A DNA stretch of 64,000 bases from Marinobacter salicampi (GTDB lineage Bacteria; Pseudomonadota; Gammaproteobacteria; Pseudomonadales; Oleiphilaceae): NCBI RefSeq assembly GCF_011074795.1, contig NZ_JAAMPF010000012.1, forward strand, positions 62,001-126,000, read 5' to 3'. Below, in pieces: positions 1 to 10,240 of the stretch (position 1 is its first letter; each line of letters starts with the position of its first letter). A program made the translations under genes and the position numbers. Under the pieces are notes generated by a model. The model saw only the letters and a list, made by a program, of their open reading frames with translations, did no database searches and was not told the DNA's origin.

Positions 1-325
<325 letters not shown>

Positions 326-343
326 TCAACAGCTCGGTCAGAC

Positions 344-589
344 TCATTGGGTCTTCTTCTCGGCCCATTGAGCTGGGGTGAACGCCTTGATGGTCAGCGC
401 GTGAATGGTACCTTCCGCTAACTGGGTATTGAGGGCGCCATAAATGAGCTGCTGTTTTTTGACCGGGGACATGCCCTCAAACCGGTCGCCAACAGCGATC
501 ACCAAGTAGTGATTGCCTTCGTTGCGTACTTCGATTTCGCAATCCGGTAGTTCCTGCTTGACCAGTTCGGCTACTTGCTGGGCTTCCAT
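344..589 (-). CDS. ibaG: BolA-family protein IbaG (YrbA)
   Basis: This 81-residue protein is a full-length BolA-like domain. It has the FEGMSPVKKQQ motif (residues 37-47) and two histidines, H27 and H63, in positions where BolA relatives bind a [2Fe-2S] cluster together with a monothiol glutaredoxin. IbaG is linked to acid response and iron-sulfur handling; the exact role is not shown by the sequence. It lies between mlaB and murA on the same strand, 85 bases after mlaB, its standard place, which separates it from BolA proper. Confidence 0.9.
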   Translation of the reverse strand: MEAQQVAELVKQELPDCEIEVRNEGNHYLVIAVGDRFEGMSPVKKQQLIYGALNTQLAEGTIHALTIKAFTPAQWAEKKTQ

Positions 590-674
590 ACTCGGTCCTC
601 GGCTTCGTTTTAAATCAGGGGCGGAATTGTAACCAATTCCGGAGACGGGCTAAACAAGGGGCACACAAGAATGT

Positions 675-1022
675 TCAGAAACCGGACAGATGCTTGTCCA
701 GATTGCTCAGAGAGGCCAATGCGTGAAGCCTTTCCCCGACGCTACTATATTGCAGAGTGATTTTTCTGGCTGTTGCCTGGCGTTGCCAGCAAAGCAGCAG
801 CGACAGGACAATACTGCTGGCCGTCGCAAGCTCGGCAAGGTCGATGCAGAGATTCTGTTCCGGCTGGCAAGCACCAATCAGACGCTCCCCCTCAGCGCGG
901 AGCGGGAGCACAGAAGATGCGTCGACCTGACCACTGACCGCCAGCTTGTGGTCACTGAGCTGACGTATTGCCGGAGCCTGTGGTATCTGGTCGGGCTCTA
1001 GCACAGCTGTGGCTGAAGCCAT
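675..1022 (-). CDS. mlaB: STAS-domain protein MlaB of the Mla lipid transporter
   Basis: MlaB is the small cytoplasmic STAS subunit that binds the MlaF ATPase and stabilises the MlaFEDB inner-membrane complex. The 115-residue protein has the STAS pattern: a beta strand (HKLAVSGQVD), then a CIDLAELATASSIVLSLLL segment in which Ala-Ser-Ser fills the loop that often carries the conserved Asp-Ser. Sequence similarity across this family is low, so the assignment rests mainly on being the last mla gene. Its ATG overlaps the mlaC stop codon (TAATG), implying translational coupling. Confidence 0.82.
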   Translation of the reverse strand: MASATAVLEPDQIPQAPAIRQLSDHKLAVSGQVDASSVLPLRAEGERLIGACQPEQNLCIDLAELATASSIVLSLLLCWQRQATARKITLQYSSVGERLHALASLSNLDKHLSGF

Positions 1023-1678
1023 TAATTGGCGTCCGAGCCTTCGACATCAATCTCTATATCCTTGACCGTGTCCGCCCAACCTGCAATGACAGCATCAATA
1101 TCGCCGCGGTTGGCCTCCATGTCCTGGGCGAACCGATCCCGGAAGGCTAGGCCGAGGTTGACGCCTTCCACGATGACATTCTCCATCAACCACTGGTCCT
1201 CATCGTTACGATACATTGAGTAAGTCACCGGGTAGCGATTGCCCGAGGCGGACTCGACTTCCATGCTTACCGAGGCGCGGTTCTCGTTGTTGTCGTCAAC
1301 CCTGGCTTCAGTGACCGCAATCTCGAACTCTTCAGTATTCACCAGCGCCTGGGCATAGCTGTCGAACAGACTGCGTTTGAATACCCGGACAAATTCGTCC
1401 CGCTGCTCGGGGGTCGCCTGCCTTGCATATCGGCCCATAACCCGGGCTGCAATACGGCGGAAATCAACAAAGCCGGTAAGCGACTCGTTCATGCTTTCAT
1501 AGAAGGCTTCCGGGTCGCTTTCGTAGAGACCGCGTTCGTTGTTCAGCTTCTCTACCAGTTTCTCGGTTTCCTTTTCCACATACTGGCGCAGCTCTTCATT
1601 GGCGTTTGCCTGGGGAACCAGCACAAGTGCCAGCATCAGAAACCCCAGCATCGAAACCCATCGCCGTGTTGAAGTCAT
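1022..1678 (-). CDS. mlaC: Periplasmic phospholipid-binding protein MlaC (Ttg2D type)
   Basis: MlaC shuttles phospholipids through the periplasm between the outer-membrane MlaA complex and MlaFEDB. This 218-residue protein starts with a signal peptide (hydrophobic MLGFLMLALVLV core, likely cut after ANA near residue 26). The mature part shows the MlaC/Ttg2 pattern: FYESMNESLTGFVDFRRIAARVMGRYAR, then RDEFVRVFKRSLFDSYA. It sits 65 bases after mlaD and overlaps mlaB. Relatives were first described as toluene-tolerance proteins (Ttg2D). Confidence 0.93.
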   Translation of the reverse strand: MTSTRRWVSMLGFLMLALVLVPQANANEELRQYVEKETEKLVEKLNNERGLYESDPEAFYESMNESLTGFVDFRRIAARVMGRYARQATPEQRDEFVRVFKRSLFDSYAQALVNTEEFEIAVTEARVDDNNENRASVSMEVESASGNRYPVTYSMYRNDEDQWLMENVIVEGVNLGLAFRDRFAQDMEANRGDIDAVIAGWADTVKDIEIDVEGSDAN

Positions 1679-1743
1679 TACCGCTCTCCTTTTTTGAGTC
1701 TTGCTGCCTTGTCGGCTAGGCGTTTAAGGCACTGAATCCGGAT

Positions 1744-2193
1744 TCAGCGACCTGAGGCAAAATTGGTGATCAAACGTTCCAGGTTCATGGCGGATTGGGT
1801 CTCAAAAAAACTGTCGCCATCCGCAAGGGAGGCCTCATCAGCACCCACCGATATATCAATATACTGATCCCCCAGCAGGCCGGATGTACGTATTACTGCA
1901 GAACTGTCGGCGGGAATGCCATCATATTTCGACTCGATTTCGATGGCGACCCGTGCCTGGAAGGTTTTCTGGTTCAGGGAAATATCCCGGATACGGCCAA
2001 CAGAAACCCCGGCCATGGCCACCTTGCCACGGGGTGACAGGCTGCCCGCGTCATTAAAGTCCGCGTAAACGGTATAGGTATCGCTTGTGGGCTTAAGCGA
2101 CAGCCCGCTGACCTGAAGGGCCAGCATCAGCAACGCGGCAAATCCGGCCACCATGAACAGGCCGACGGTAATTTCAGACGTCCGTTGTGTCAT
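1744..2193 (-). CDS. mlaD: MCE-domain lipid transport protein MlaD
   Basis: MlaD forms the hexameric MCE ring through which lipids pass at the inner membrane. The 149-residue protein has one N-terminal membrane helix (VGLFMVAGFAALLMLALQV, about residues 10-28) and one MCE domain of about 100 residues with the typical YTVYADFNDAGSLSPRGKV segment and a LLGDQYIDIS strand. Length and single MCE domain match MlaD rather than the multi-MCE PqiB or LetB proteins. It begins 2 bases after the mlaE stop. Confidence 0.95.
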   Translation of the reverse strand: MTQRTSEITVGLFMVAGFAALLMLALQVSGLSLKPTSDTYTVYADFNDAGSLSPRGKVAMAGVSVGRIRDISLNQKTFQARVAIEIESKYDGIPADSSAVIRTSGLLGDQYIDISVGADEASLADGDSFFETQSAMNLERLITNFASGR

Positions 2194-2195
2194 TA

Positions 2196-2990
2196 CTAAA
2201 AACCCCCGAACATGACGGCGGTCAGGACAAAATCGAGCCCCAACACAGCCAGCGAAGAGTATACGACGGTCTTGGTCGTCGCTGAACTGATGCCGGCTGA
2301 CGTCGGCACACAGTCATACCCCTGAAACACGGCTATCCAGCTACACACTACCCCGAACACGAGGCTTTTGATCACCCCGTTCAGCACATCGTCGCCAAAA
2401 TCGACAGCAGACTGCATATTTGACCAGAAGGCCCCCTCAAATACACCCAGCCACTGGACGCCGACCAGCATCCCGCCCCAGATGCCCACTACAGAGAAAA
2501 TAACCGCCAACACCGGCAGGGAAATAAAACCCGCCCAGAACCTGGGCGCGATGACCCTGCGCAGGGGATCGACGCCCATCATTTCCATGCTGGACAGCTG
2601 CTCGGTGGCTTTCATCAGGCCGATCTCAGCGGTCAGGGATGAGCCGGCGCGGCCGGCGAACAGCAAGGCCGTGACTACCGGACCCAACTCCCGGACCAGG
2701 GTCAGCGCCACCATCTGACCGATCGCCTGCTCAGAGCCGTAATCGCTGAGAATGGTGTAGCCCTGGAGCCCGAGCACCATGCCGATGAAAAGGCCGGACA
2801 CCACCACGATAGCCAGGGACAGCACACCCACCGAGTAGATCTGCGCCACCAGAAGCGGGAACCCCACCCGCGGCCGGGGAATCCCTGCCAGCGCTCGCCA
2901 GAGAAATACGCCCGAGCGTCCGAGCGATCCAACCGTATTGATTCCTCCGCGCCCCAGGGAAGCCAGGCGGTCCGTCATTGGTCTGGTCAT
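2196..2990 (-). CDS. mlaE: Inner-membrane permease MlaE
   Basis: MlaE is the permease of the Mla ABC transporter. The 264-residue protein has the MlaE-family core: several hydrophobic helices, the conserved stretch [21 protein letters not shown] followed by [24 protein letters not shown], and a C-terminal [20 protein letters not shown] segment. The start overlaps the mlaF stop by 4 bases, so the two are probably translated together. The N-terminal ~30 residues are hydrophilic, as in other MlaE proteins. Confidence 0.95.
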   Translation of the reverse strand: MTRPMTDRLASLGRGGINTVGSLGRSGVFLWRALAGIPRPRVGFPLLVAQIYSVGVLSLAIVVVSGLFIGMVLGLQGYTILSDYGSEQAIGQMVALTLVRELGPVVTALLFAGRAGSSLTAEIGLMKATEQLSSMEMMGVDPLRRVIAPRFWAGFISLPVLAVIFSVVGIWGGMLVGVQWLGVFEGAFWSNMQSAVDFGDDVLNGVIKSLVFGVVCSWIAVFQGYDCVPTSAGISSATTKTVVYSSLAVLGLDFVLTAVMFGGF

Positions 2991-3820
2991 GGCCCCAGGT
3001 CTTCTTCAGCTGTTAGGGCGGCCGGCAACTCCCAGTCCACCAGGGCGTCCGGCGCCGGATAGTGGAATGGCACCGGGCCGTCTGGATGGCCGTTCAGAAA
3101 CTGCTGGACCTTGTCGGACGGGTGGTTCCGCAGCTCATCGGGCGTGCCCTGCCCGACAATCTTGCCGTCGGAGATGATACAGGCGTGGTGGCAGATACTA
3201 AGGGACTCCGGCACATCATGGGAAACCAGAACGCTGGTCAACCCCATGGTTTCGTTCAGCTCGCGAATCAGTTTGACCAAAACCCCCATGGCGATGGGGT
3301 CCTGGCCGGCAAAGGGCTCATCGTACATGATCAGCTCAGGGTCCATGGCTATGCTTCTGGCCAGCGCGACCCTGCGGGTCATGCCCCCTGAAAGCTCAGC
3401 CGGCATAAGATCCCTGGCACCCCTCAGACCCACGGCTTCAAGCTTCATGAGCACCACGTCCCGGATCATTTCTTCCGGCAACCGGGTGTGCACCCGCAGC
3501 GGAAAGGCAACGTTTTCAAAAACGGTGATACCGGTGAACAGGGCGCCACTCTGAAACAGCATACCCATGCGTTCCCGCAGCCGGTAAAGTGCCTTGCGAG
3601 AGAGCTCCGGGACATTGTGTCCGGCGACGGTAACCGTGCCCCTGTCAGGTTTCAGCTGGCCACCGATCAATCTCAGCAGGGTTGTCTTGCCGGTCCCGCT
3701 CGGTCCCATGATGGCGGTGATTTTGCCTTTTGGCACGGTCACGCTGACGTCATTGAAGATACGTCGCTGGCCGCGGGTGAAGACGATATTTTTAAGTGTT
3801 ATATAGTCGGAGGAGGCCAT
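2987..3820 (-). CDS. mlaF: Mla ABC transporter ATPase MlaF
   Basis: MlaF powers the Mla phospholipid transporter. It carries Walker [10 protein letters not shown], the ABC signature [14 protein letters not shown] and Walker [16 protein letters not shown] place the start at the ATG at 3820 ([12 protein letters not shown], 277 residues), because a GGAAAA element lies about 10 bases upstream and the family begins near here; a GTG at 3838 would add six residues. It is the first gene of mlaFEDCB. The tail of about 25 residues after the HisH-loop region is rich in Pro and Glu, as in relatives. Confidence 0.95.
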   Translation of the reverse strand: MASSDYITLKNIVFTRGQRRIFNDVSVTVPKGKITAIMGPSGTGKTTLLRLIGGQLKPDRGTVTVAGHNVPELSRKALYRLRERMGMLFQSGALFTGITVFENVAFPLRVHTRLPEEMIRDVVLMKLEAVGLRGARDLMPAELSGGMTRRVALARSIAMDPELIMYDEPFAGQDPIAMGVLVKLIRELNETMGLTSVLVSHDVPESLSICHHACIISDGKIVGQGTPDELRNHPSDKVQQFLNGHPDGPVPFHYPAPDALVDWELPAALTAEEDLGP

Positions 3821-3863
3821 GAACGGATCATTTTCCACGGGTTGGCATTCTCTATTGAGCCGT

Positions 3864-3892
3864 ACAGTATGCTAAGTTTTCCGCCATCTCAA
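3864..3892 (-). promoter_or_regulatory. Candidate sigma-70 promoter for the mla operon
   Basis: Read on the minus strand, TTGAGA (3892-3887) is followed after exactly 17 bases by TACTGT (3869-3864). The -35 matches consensus in 5 of 6 positions and the -10 in 3 of 6. The predicted transcript would start near 3857, just ahead of mlaF. The site lies in the 130-base divergent gap between mlaF and yrbG. It is inferred from motif and position only. Confidence 0.4.
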
Positions 3893-3953
3893 CGCCGGTC
3901 ATACCAAATTATCTTGATCGCAACCTTCAGTTAATCTGATCATCGGGCTCCAC

Positions 3954-4913
3954 ATGCTTCTGAGCGTTTACCTGGGCGCCATATTCATTGGCCTGGCCCT
4001 CCTTATCTGGAGCGCCGATTATTTTATCAGCGGTGCTGCCGGTTGCGCCCGCAATCTGCACCTGCCCCCCATGGTGGTGGGCCTGCTCCTGGTTGCGCTG
4101 GGTACATCTGCCCCTGAAATCATGGTTGCCGCGCTGGCGGCTGTTACCGGCTCACCAGAGCTGGCGGTTGGCAACGCCCTGGGCTCGAACATTGCGAATG
4201 TAGGGCTTGTGCTCGGATTGACCGCGCTGATTGCGCCGCTCCCACTTGAACGTTCAGTGCTGTTCCGGGAGCTGCCCGTCCTATTGATCGTAACTGTTGC
4301 CGCCTGGCTGCTGATCGCAGACTTCCAATTGTCGACAGCCGATGGCCTTCTGTTTCTTCTGATGCTTGCTGCCGGCTTCGGCTATCTGGTCTGGCGGGCC
4401 GGTCCCGGCGTTGTGCCTGAGTCCCTGGAAACGCCTGACCGTGATACCCATATGCCCATGGGTCAGGCCATGTTCAGATTTGTTGCCGGTCTGGTAGTGC
4501 TGGTGCTCAGCGCGCGACTTCTTGTCTGGGGTGCAGCGGAGCTGGCCATCAGTCTGGGAGTCAGCGAATTGACGGTCGGGCTCACCGTTGTGGCGATTGG
4601 CACCAGCCTGCCGGAACTCGCGGCCTGCCTCTCCGCTGCGCTTAAGGGTCACCACGATATGGCCCTCGGCAACATTATCGGCTCGAACCTGTTCAACCTG
4701 CTTGCCGTGCTTGCGGTGCCGGCGCTGATCCAGCCCATTGAACTCACCGCCACCAGCGTCTATCGCGACTACGGAACCATGGCGGGCCTTACCCTGCTCC
4801 TGGCAGTGTTCGCCTACACCATGCAACGAAAGGGAAAACTGGCCCGGTTTGAAGGTGGTATACTGTTGGCCATCTACGGAGGTTACACTTCCCTTCTTAT
4901 AATGTCGGCCTGA
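3954..4913 (+). CDS. yrbG: Calcium/sodium antiporter family protein YrbG
   Basis: This 319-residue membrane protein belongs to the cation/Ca2+ antiporter (CaCA) superfamily. It has the two internally repeated alpha motifs that line the ion path: VALGTSAPEIMVAALAAV with GNALGSNIANVG in the first half, and VAIGTSLPELAACLSAAL with GNIIGSNLFNLL in the second. About ten hydrophobic helices fit this fold. The transported ion is not shown by sequence. It precedes kdsD by 53 bases, as in E. coli, although here the mla operon is divergent rather than in line. Confidence 0.92.
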   Translation: MLLSVYLGAIFIGLALLIWSADYFISGAAGCARNLHLPPMVVGLLLVALGTSAPEIMVAALAAVTGSPELAVGNALGSNIANVGLVLGLTALIAPLPLERSVLFRELPVLLIVTVAAWLLIADFQLSTADGLLFLLMLAAGFGYLVWRAGPGVVPESLETPDRDTHMPMGQAMFRFVAGLVVLVLSARLLVWGAAELAISLGVSELTVGLTVVAIGTSLPELAACLSAALKGHHDMALGNIIGSNLFNLLAVLAVPALIQPIELTATSVYRDYGTMAGLTLLLAVFAYTMQRKGKLARFEGGILLAIYGGYTSLLIMSA

Positions 4914-4966
4914 GAGCTCCAGTAGCCCGGCCGGCACCTGAACCAGCGCAACCAGAACGGACCTGT

Positions 4967-5935
4967 ATGACACAAGAGTTTATAGATTCAGCCTTACGGG
5001 CGATCGTCATCCAGCGGGACTCGATTGATGCCCTGACCACCCGGATAAACGACGACTTTGTCCATGCCTGCCAGATCCTGATGCAGTGCAAGGGTCGCGT
5101 TGTGGTTACCGGCATGGGCAAGTCCGGCCACATCGGTAACAAGATCGCGGCCACTCTGGCAAGCACCGGCACCCCCTCTTTCTTTGTGCACCCGGGCGAG
5201 GCAAGCCACGGCGACATGGGCATGATTACCGGGCAGGATGTGGTGCTGGCCATCTCCAACTCCGGCAATACCTCGGAAGTCCTTACCATTCTCCCGCTTA
5301 TCAAGCGCATGGGTGCCCCCCTGATCAGCATGACCGGCAACCCGGACTCGGTATTGGCCAGGGAGGCTGCCGCCAACCTGGATGTCAGCGTGGCGCTTGA
5401 GGCCTGCCCGCTTGGCCTGGCCCCTACCTCCAGTACCACGGCCACCCTGGTTATGGGAGACGCGCTGGCTATAGCGCTGCTGGAGGCAAGGGGCTTCAGT
5501 GCCGAAGATTTCGCGTTCTCCCACCCCGGCGGCAGCCTTGGGCGACGCCTTCTGTTACGGGTCTCGGACATCATGCACACCGGGGACCAGATCCCCCGGG
5601 TCAACGTCAACACCACGCTAAGGGAAGCCCTGCTGGAAATATCCATGAAGGGGTTAGGCATGACCACCGTTATTTCAGACGATGGCAGCCTGGAAGGCAT
5701 CTTTACCGACGGCGACCTCAGACGAACCCTGGATCGCCCGATCGACATCCATACCACGCCCATCCGTGACGTCATGACCCGTCACGGACGCACCATCTAT
5801 GACGATCAGCTTGCGGCCGAGGCCCTCAATATCATGGAAGACCTCAAGATCAACGCCCTCCCGGTTACCAATCGGAGTGGCGAGCTGACCGGCGCCATCA
5901 ACATGCACGACCTGTTGCGTGCGGGAGTGATCTGA
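4967..5935 (+). CDS. kdsD: D-arabinose 5-phosphate isomerase KdsD
   Basis: KdsD converts ribulose 5-phosphate to arabinose 5-phosphate, the first step of Kdo synthesis for LPS. The 322-residue protein has an N-terminal SIS sugar-isomerase domain (VTGMGKSGHIGNKIAATLASTGTP, then HPGEASHGDMGM and SNSGNTSE) and two C-terminal CBS domains (about 205-320, including GIFTDGDLRR and INMHDLLRAGV). The final A of its TGA is the first base of the kdsC ATG, so the two Kdo genes are coupled. Confidence 0.96.
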   Translation: MTQEFIDSALRAIVIQRDSIDALTTRINDDFVHACQILMQCKGRVVVTGMGKSGHIGNKIAATLASTGTPSFFVHPGEASHGDMGMITGQDVVLAISNSGNTSEVLTILPLIKRMGAPLISMTGNPDSVLAREAAANLDVSVALEACPLGLAPTSSTTATLVMGDALAIALLEARGFSAEDFAFSHPGGSLGRRLLLRVSDIMHTGDQIPRVNVNTTLREALLEISMKGLGMTTVISDDGSLEGIFTDGDLRRTLDRPIDIHTTPIRDVMTRHGRTIYDDQLAAEALNIMEDLKINALPVTNRSGELTGAINMHDLLRAGVI

Positions 5936-6495
5936 TGCCCATGGAAATTCCGGCGGCTATCCTGGAAAAGGCCCGCCATGTCCGTCTGCTGGCCCTGGAC
6001 GTGGACGGTGTGATGAGTGACGGCAAGCTCCTTTTCAGTGCCCAGGGGGACGAACTCAAGGCCTTCAACATCCTCGACGGCCTGGGCATCAAGCAACTGA
6101 TGGCCGCCGATATTCAGGTCGCCATTATTACCGGCCGCAATTCACCCCTGACCGCCAGGCGGGCCAGTGACCTGGGCATCACCCACCTCATGCAGGGGCG
6201 GGACGACAAGCGCGTCGCCCTGCAGGAACTGGCCGGTCAGCTTGGCCTGGAGCCCGACACCATTGCCTATCAGGGCGACGACCTGCAGGATCTGTCGGCG
6301 ATCCAGTACGCGGGCCTGGGGGTCACCGTTCCCAATGGCCACTGGTTCGTGCGGCAGCATGCGGACTACTGTACCCGGACCGCAGGCGGCCAGGGCGCCG
6401 TCAGGGAGCTGACCGACCTGATTCTGCACGCCCAGGGCAAGCTCAAGGCAACCCTGGAATGCTACCTGCTGGGGTCCCAGGGAGAGTCCCCGTGA
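5935..6495 (+). CDS. kdsC: 3-deoxy-D-manno-octulosonate 8-phosphate phosphatase KdsC
   Basis: KdsC removes the phosphate from Kdo-8-P in the cytoplasm. The 186-residue protein is a C0-type HAD phosphatase: LALDVDGVMSDG carries the two catalytic aspartates, IITGRNS supplies motif II, and YQGDDLQDLSAI is motif III. The start overlaps the kdsD stop. The last 20 residues run into the lptC start region, with the TGA inside a GTGA overlap. Confidence 0.96.
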   Translation: MPMEIPAAILEKARHVRLLALDVDGVMSDGKLLFSAQGDELKAFNILDGLGIKQLMAADIQVAIITGRNSPLTARRASDLGITHLMQGRDDKRVALQELAGQLGLEPDTIAYQGDDLQDLSAIQYAGLGVTVPNGHWFVRQHADYCTRTAGGQGAVRELTDLILHAQGKLKATLECYLLGSQGESP

Positions 6496-7094
6496 GCCTG
6501 AAGTCGCTGCTCCGCCGGCGCCGGGTCCGTAACCCCGCCCTGGTCATTGCCCTGCTCGTGCTCGCCTCCCTGATCTGGCAGAGCGATGAGACCCGCGAGC
6601 CAAAGGACGTCGTGGACCTGCGGGGACCGTCCGAGCCTGACGGATTCGTGGTGCAGGGACGCTACCTGTCGTTCGATGAACAGGGTAACCTGGCCGCGAT
6701 TATCGAAAGCCCGAGAATCGAGCAGTTTGAATCTCGGGGGGTCGCCACTATGATGAGCCCGAAAGCCTCGGTTTATGACGAGAATTCGGAGTCACCCTGG
6801 ACCATTACGGCAGAGCGGGGGGAAGTCCTTCAGGGCAAAGACATCCTCCAGCTTGAGCAGGATGTATTGGTCAGACGAACCCTGGAAGATGGCCGTGAGG
6901 GCACCCTGGCAACGGAAACACTTACCCTTGATAACCAGGGCCGTACCGCCTACACCTCGGCGCCTGTGGTTATTACGGACCAGCACAGCGTTACCCGCGC
7001 CGTAGGTATGAGGGCGTGGCTTGACGATCGCGTTGTAGAACTTCAATCACAGGTAGAAGGCCGTTATGAAACCGTCCAGCCAGGCCAGGAGTAG
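6492..7094 (+). CDS. lptC: LPS export protein LptC
   Basis: LptC is the bitopic inner-membrane protein that takes LPS from LptB2FG and passes it to LptA. I start it at GTG 6492, which overlaps the kdsC stop as GTGA and has GGGAGAG just upstream; this gives 200 residues opening with a basic stretch (RRRRVR) and one membrane helix (PALVIALLVLASLIW). A frame-matched upstream ATG at 6459 lies inside kdsC and lacks these signs. The periplasmic part follows the LptC beta-jellyroll pattern, with PRIEQFESRGVATMMSPKASVYD. Confidence 0.92.
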   Translation: MSLKSLLRRRRVRNPALVIALLVLASLIWQSDETREPKDVVDLRGPSEPDGFVVQGRYLSFDEQGNLAAIIESPRIEQFESRGVATMMSPKASVYDENSESPWTITAERGEVLQGKDILQLEQDVLVRRTLEDGREGTLATETLTLDNQGRTAYTSAPVVITDQHSVTRAVGMRAWLDDRVVELQSQVEGRYETVQPGQE

Positions 7095-7097
7095 CAA

Positions 7098-7619
7098 ATG
7101 ATCTCACGGGTAGCCGTTCTTCTGATGTGTCTAGGGGCTCCCCTGGGGGCTGGCGCTTTCAATCTGGACTCCGATGCTCCGATCACGGTCAATGCAGACA
7201 CCGCCAGGCTTGATGATGGCCAGGGCGTTGCCACATACACCGGCGATGTCATTGTTACCCAGAACGAGACCAGGCTGACCGCAGATAGGGTCCTTTTGTA
7301 CCGGGACTCCGAAGGCCTTACCCGCATCGAGGCCTTTGGCAGTCCTGCCCGGTATCAGCAGCCGGCGGTTGGTGAACAGGCCAGCACGGATGCAAAGGCC
7401 CTGACCATCACTTTCGCCGCCCGCGAAAACCAGCTTATTCTCGAACGGGAGGCCGTCATCGAGCAGGGCAGCAATCTGTTTCGCGGCAATCGGATACTCT
7501 ATGATACCGCCGAAAGAGTGGTTACCGCAGAAGGTGGCCCGCGAGATGGCGAGGGCTCCGGCCGTGTTGAAATGATCATCCAGCCACGGCAGGGTAATGA
7601 AGCCGATGGTGGACAGTAA
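7098..7619 (+). CDS. lptA: LPS export bridge protein LptA
   Basis: LptA polymerises into the periplasmic bridge that carries LPS from LptC to LptD. The 173-residue protein has a short signal peptide (cleavage likely after GAGA, near residue 20) and an OstA/LptA domain: DSDAPITVNADTARLDDGQGV, then YTGDVIVTQNETRLTADRV, and a late NLFRGNRILYDTAERVV segment. It follows lptC by 3 bases and precedes lptB by 39, the standard lptCAB order. Confidence 0.95.
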   Translation: MISRVAVLLMCLGAPLGAGAFNLDSDAPITVNADTARLDDGQGVATYTGDVIVTQNETRLTADRVLLYRDSEGLTRIEAFGSPARYQQPAVGEQASTDAKALTITFAARENQLILEREAVIEQGSNLFRGNRILYDTAERVVTAEGGPRDGEGSGRVEMIIQPRQGNEADGGQ

Positions 7620-7658
7620 CTTGTTAAAGTCACATCCGGAAAACAGGATACAGCCCTG

Positions 7659-8384
7659 ATGGCGGTACTCAGAGCGAGCAACCTGGCAAAAGCCTACAAG
7701 CAGAAGAAAGTGGTCATCGACGTATCTGTTGAGATACGCAGCGGCGAAATCGTCGGGCTGCTCGGTCCCAACGGTGCGGGCAAGACCACCTGTTTCTATA
7801 TGATCGTGGGGCTGGTGCCTGCGGACAACGGCCGCATTACCATTGACGAGAAAGACATCACGCCGCTGCCCATGCACGGCCGCGCCCGCCAGGGCATCGG
7901 CTACCTGCCGCAGGAAGCGTCGGTGTTCCGCAAATTGACGGTGCGGGACAACATCATGGCGATCCTTGAAACCCGCAAGGGCATGAAGCGCGCTGATCGC
8001 GAAAAAAAGCTGGAAGCCCTGCTGGATGAATTCCACATCACCCATATCCGGGATAGCCTGGGCATGGCGCTGTCCGGTGGTGAAAGACGGCGGGTGGAGA
8101 TTGCCCGGGCCCTGGCCATCGAGCCCGCCTTTATTCTGCTTGACGAGCCCTTCGCCGGGGTGGACCCGATCTCTGTCAGCGACATCAAGCAGATTATCCG
8201 CCACCTGCGGGACAAAGGCATCGGCGTTTTGATTACAGATCATAACGTGCGCGAAACATTAGATATCTGTGAAACCGCGTATATTGTCAGTGGCGGCCAC
8301 ATCATTGCGTCTGGCCACGCGGAAGAAATTATGGCCAATCAGCAGGTCAAGGAAGTCTATCTCGGCAACGAGTTCAGGCTTTAA
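7659..8384 (+). CDS. lptB: LPS export ABC ATPase LptB
   Basis: LptB drives LPS extraction from the inner membrane together with LptF and LptG, which are not in this window. The 241-residue protein has Walker [11 protein letters not shown]-loop [11 protein letters not shown], signature [16 protein letters not shown] and Walker [14 protein letters not shown], followed by [11 protein letters not shown]. Length and the EASVF Q-loop are characteristic of LptB. It is the last lpt gene before rpoN. Confidence 0.97.
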   Translation: MAVLRASNLAKAYKQKKVVIDVSVEIRSGEIVGLLGPNGAGKTTCFYMIVGLVPADNGRITIDEKDITPLPMHGRARQGIGYLPQEASVFRKLTVRDNIMAILETRKGMKRADREKKLEALLDEFHITHIRDSLGMALSGGERRRVEIARALAIEPAFILLDEPFAGVDPISVSDIKQIIRHLRDKGIGVLITDHNVRETLDICETAYIVSGGHIIASGHAEEIMANQQVKEVYLGNEFRL

Positions 8385-8442
8385 ATCCGGCCCCGCCTTT
8401 TCACCTTATGAGAAACTTTTACCCAAGCCCAGGAGTGACTCG

Positions 8443-8472
8443 TTGTCTTGCCCCCCATCAAACAAGTACACT
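8443..8472 (+). promoter_or_regulatory. Candidate sigma-70 promoter for rpoN
   Basis: TTGTCT (8443-8448) and TACACT (8467-8472) are separated by 18 bases; each matches consensus in 4 of 6 positions. The site lies in the 177-base gap between lptB and rpoN and would give a leader of about 80 bases. This is a motif call only; rpoN may also be read through from lptB. Confidence 0.35.
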
Positions 8473-8561
8473 CGGCAAAGAAATTGCTTGTATTGGCAAG
8501 TCGCCAAGAAGCAACACCTTTTTCGTTGTAGTGGAAGTAAACGGGTGACGGAACTCAAACC

Positions 8562-10085
8562 ATGGTAATGAAAGCCTCCCTTCAGTTAAAGCTGGGTCAA
8601 AGCCTGACCATGACACCCCAGCTGCAACAGGCGATCCGGCTTCTCCAGCTCTCCACGCTTGATCTTCAGCAGGAAATCCAGCAGGCGCTGGAGTCCAATC
8701 CCATGCTGGAAACCCCGGAAGAGGATGAGCAGAACGAGGCGGCCCAGGAAAGCGCCGAGGACACGCCGGATCTCGGCAACGAAGCCAAGGACTCAGCGTC
8801 CGAAGCTGAGCCAGTCGAGACCAGCTGGGATGAATCCGAGAACGGACCGGACTGGTCTACCGAGAATGACATACCGGATGACCTTCCCGTTGATACCGCC
8901 TGGGATGACATTTACCAGTCGGCTCCGGCGCCAGCGGCCCGTAACGACGACGAGAACGATAACGACTTCGAAACCCGTAACTCCCCCACTGAAACGCTTC
9001 AGGATCATCTGGAATGGCAGCTCAACCTGACGCCCATGACCGATCGCGACCGGGCCATTGCCCATGCGCTGCTGGACGCCGTGGATGACCGGGGCTACCT
9101 GATGTCCACCCTTGAGGACATCCATCTGGGGCTAGTGGAAGAGCAGGATGAAGACCCCCTTGAGCTGGACGAGGTAGCCGCGGTACTCCGGCGCCTGCAG
9201 CACTTTGACCCGCCCGGCGTGTTCGCCAGGGATCTGCAGGAGTGCCTGCTTATCCAGCTCGGCCAGATGCCACCGGAGACTCCCTGGCTACCCCAGGCCA
9301 AGCTTGTGATTACCCACTATCTGAATCTGCTCGGCAACCGTGACTATGCCCAGCTGCTACGCCGGAGCCGGTTGAAGGAAGACCAGCTTAAATCGGTATT
9401 GGGCCTGATCACCGCCCTGAATCCCCGACCGGGGGATTCCGTGGACCGCACCGAACCCGACTACGTGATCCCTGATGTGATCGTTCGGAAAGTCAGCGGC
9501 CGCTGGCGGGTCGAGCTCAATCCTGAAATTGCGCCGCGCATCCGGGTTAATGCCAGCTATGCGTCGCTGATCAAGCGTGCAGACAGCAGCGCCGACAACA
9601 CCTACATGCGCGACCAGTTACAGGAAGCCAAGTGGTTCATCAAAAGTCTTCAGAGCCGTAATGAAACCCTGCTGAAAGTGGCGACCCGTATCGTAGAGCA
9701 TCAGCAGGGGTTCCTTGATCATGGCGAGGAATCCATGAAGCCGCTGATCCTGTCGGACATTGCCCAGGCAGTGGAGATGCATGAATCGACAATCTCAAGG
9801 GTAACAACCCAGAAATACATGCACACCCCCCGCGGCATATTCGAACTGAAGTACTTTTTCTCCAGTCATGTGAGTACCGACGAAGGTGGGGAGTGTTCCT
9901 CGACCGCAATCCGTGCCATGATCAAAAAACTGATTGCGGGAGAAACACCCAAAAAGCCCCTGAGCGACAGCAAACTCGCTGCGGTGCTTGGTGAGCAGGG
10001 CATCAAAGTCGCGAGGCGCACGGTCGCCAAATACCGCGAGGCCATGCAGATACCGCCTTCAAACGAGCGTAAAAGGCTGGTTTGA
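8562..10085 (+). CDS. rpoN: RNA polymerase sigma-54 factor
   Basis: RpoN directs polymerase to -24/-12 promoters that need enhancer-binding activators, for example in nitrogen, flagellar and carbon control. The 507-residue protein has the Gln/Leu-rich region I ([20 protein letters not shown]), an acidic linker (about 50-145), the core-binding region, a helix-turn-helix around [21 protein letters not shown], and the RpoN box [10 protein letters not shown] near the C-terminus. Two ATGs (8562 and 8568) could start it; family proteins usually open MKxSLQLK, which fits the second. Confidence 0.98.
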   Translation: MVMKASLQLKLGQSLTMTPQLQQAIRLLQLSTLDLQQEIQQALESNPMLETPEEDEQNEAAQESAEDTPDLGNEAKDSASEAEPVETSWDESENGPDWSTENDIPDDLPVDTAWDDIYQSAPAPAARNDDENDNDFETRNSPTETLQDHLEWQLNLTPMTDRDRAIAHALLDAVDDRGYLMSTLEDIHLGLVEEQDEDPLELDEVAAVLRRLQHFDPPGVFARDLQECLLIQLGQMPPETPWLPQAKLVITHYLNLLGNRDYAQLLRRSRLKEDQLKSVLGLITALNPRPGDSVDRTEPDYVIPDVIVRKVSGRWRVELNPEIAPRIRVNASYASLIKRADSSADNTYMRDQLQEAKWFIKSLQSRNETLLKVATRIVEHQQGFLDHGEESMKPLILSDIAQAVEMHESTISRVTTQKYMHTPRGIFELKYFFSSHVSTDEGGECSSTAIRAMIKKLIAGETPKKPLSDSKLAAVLGEQGIKVARRTVAKYREAMQIPPSNERKRLV

Positions 10086-10240
10086 AACCCGGAATCAAAG
10101 GGTTCACTCTTGGGCAGCCGTCGGCGCGCCAGCACCAATGCCCAGTTTGACGCCCCGTCAGGAGTTTATGCCGCGGGCCACCTGGCCCAGGCAGATCGCC
10201 GGGTGCCAGATGCCCGGCATGACGACAACAGGAGAAGCCT

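Noticed and set aside
7131..8243. Minus-strand open frame (~370 codons) opposite lptA and lptB
   Set aside because: Antisense shadow of two confident genes; no recognisable domain.
8493..8507. TTGGC-N5-GCCAA palindrome upstream of rpoN, considered as a sigma-54 or autoregulatory site
   Set aside because: It lacks the GG/GC spacing of a -24/-12 promoter, and five-base arms are too short to claim an operator.
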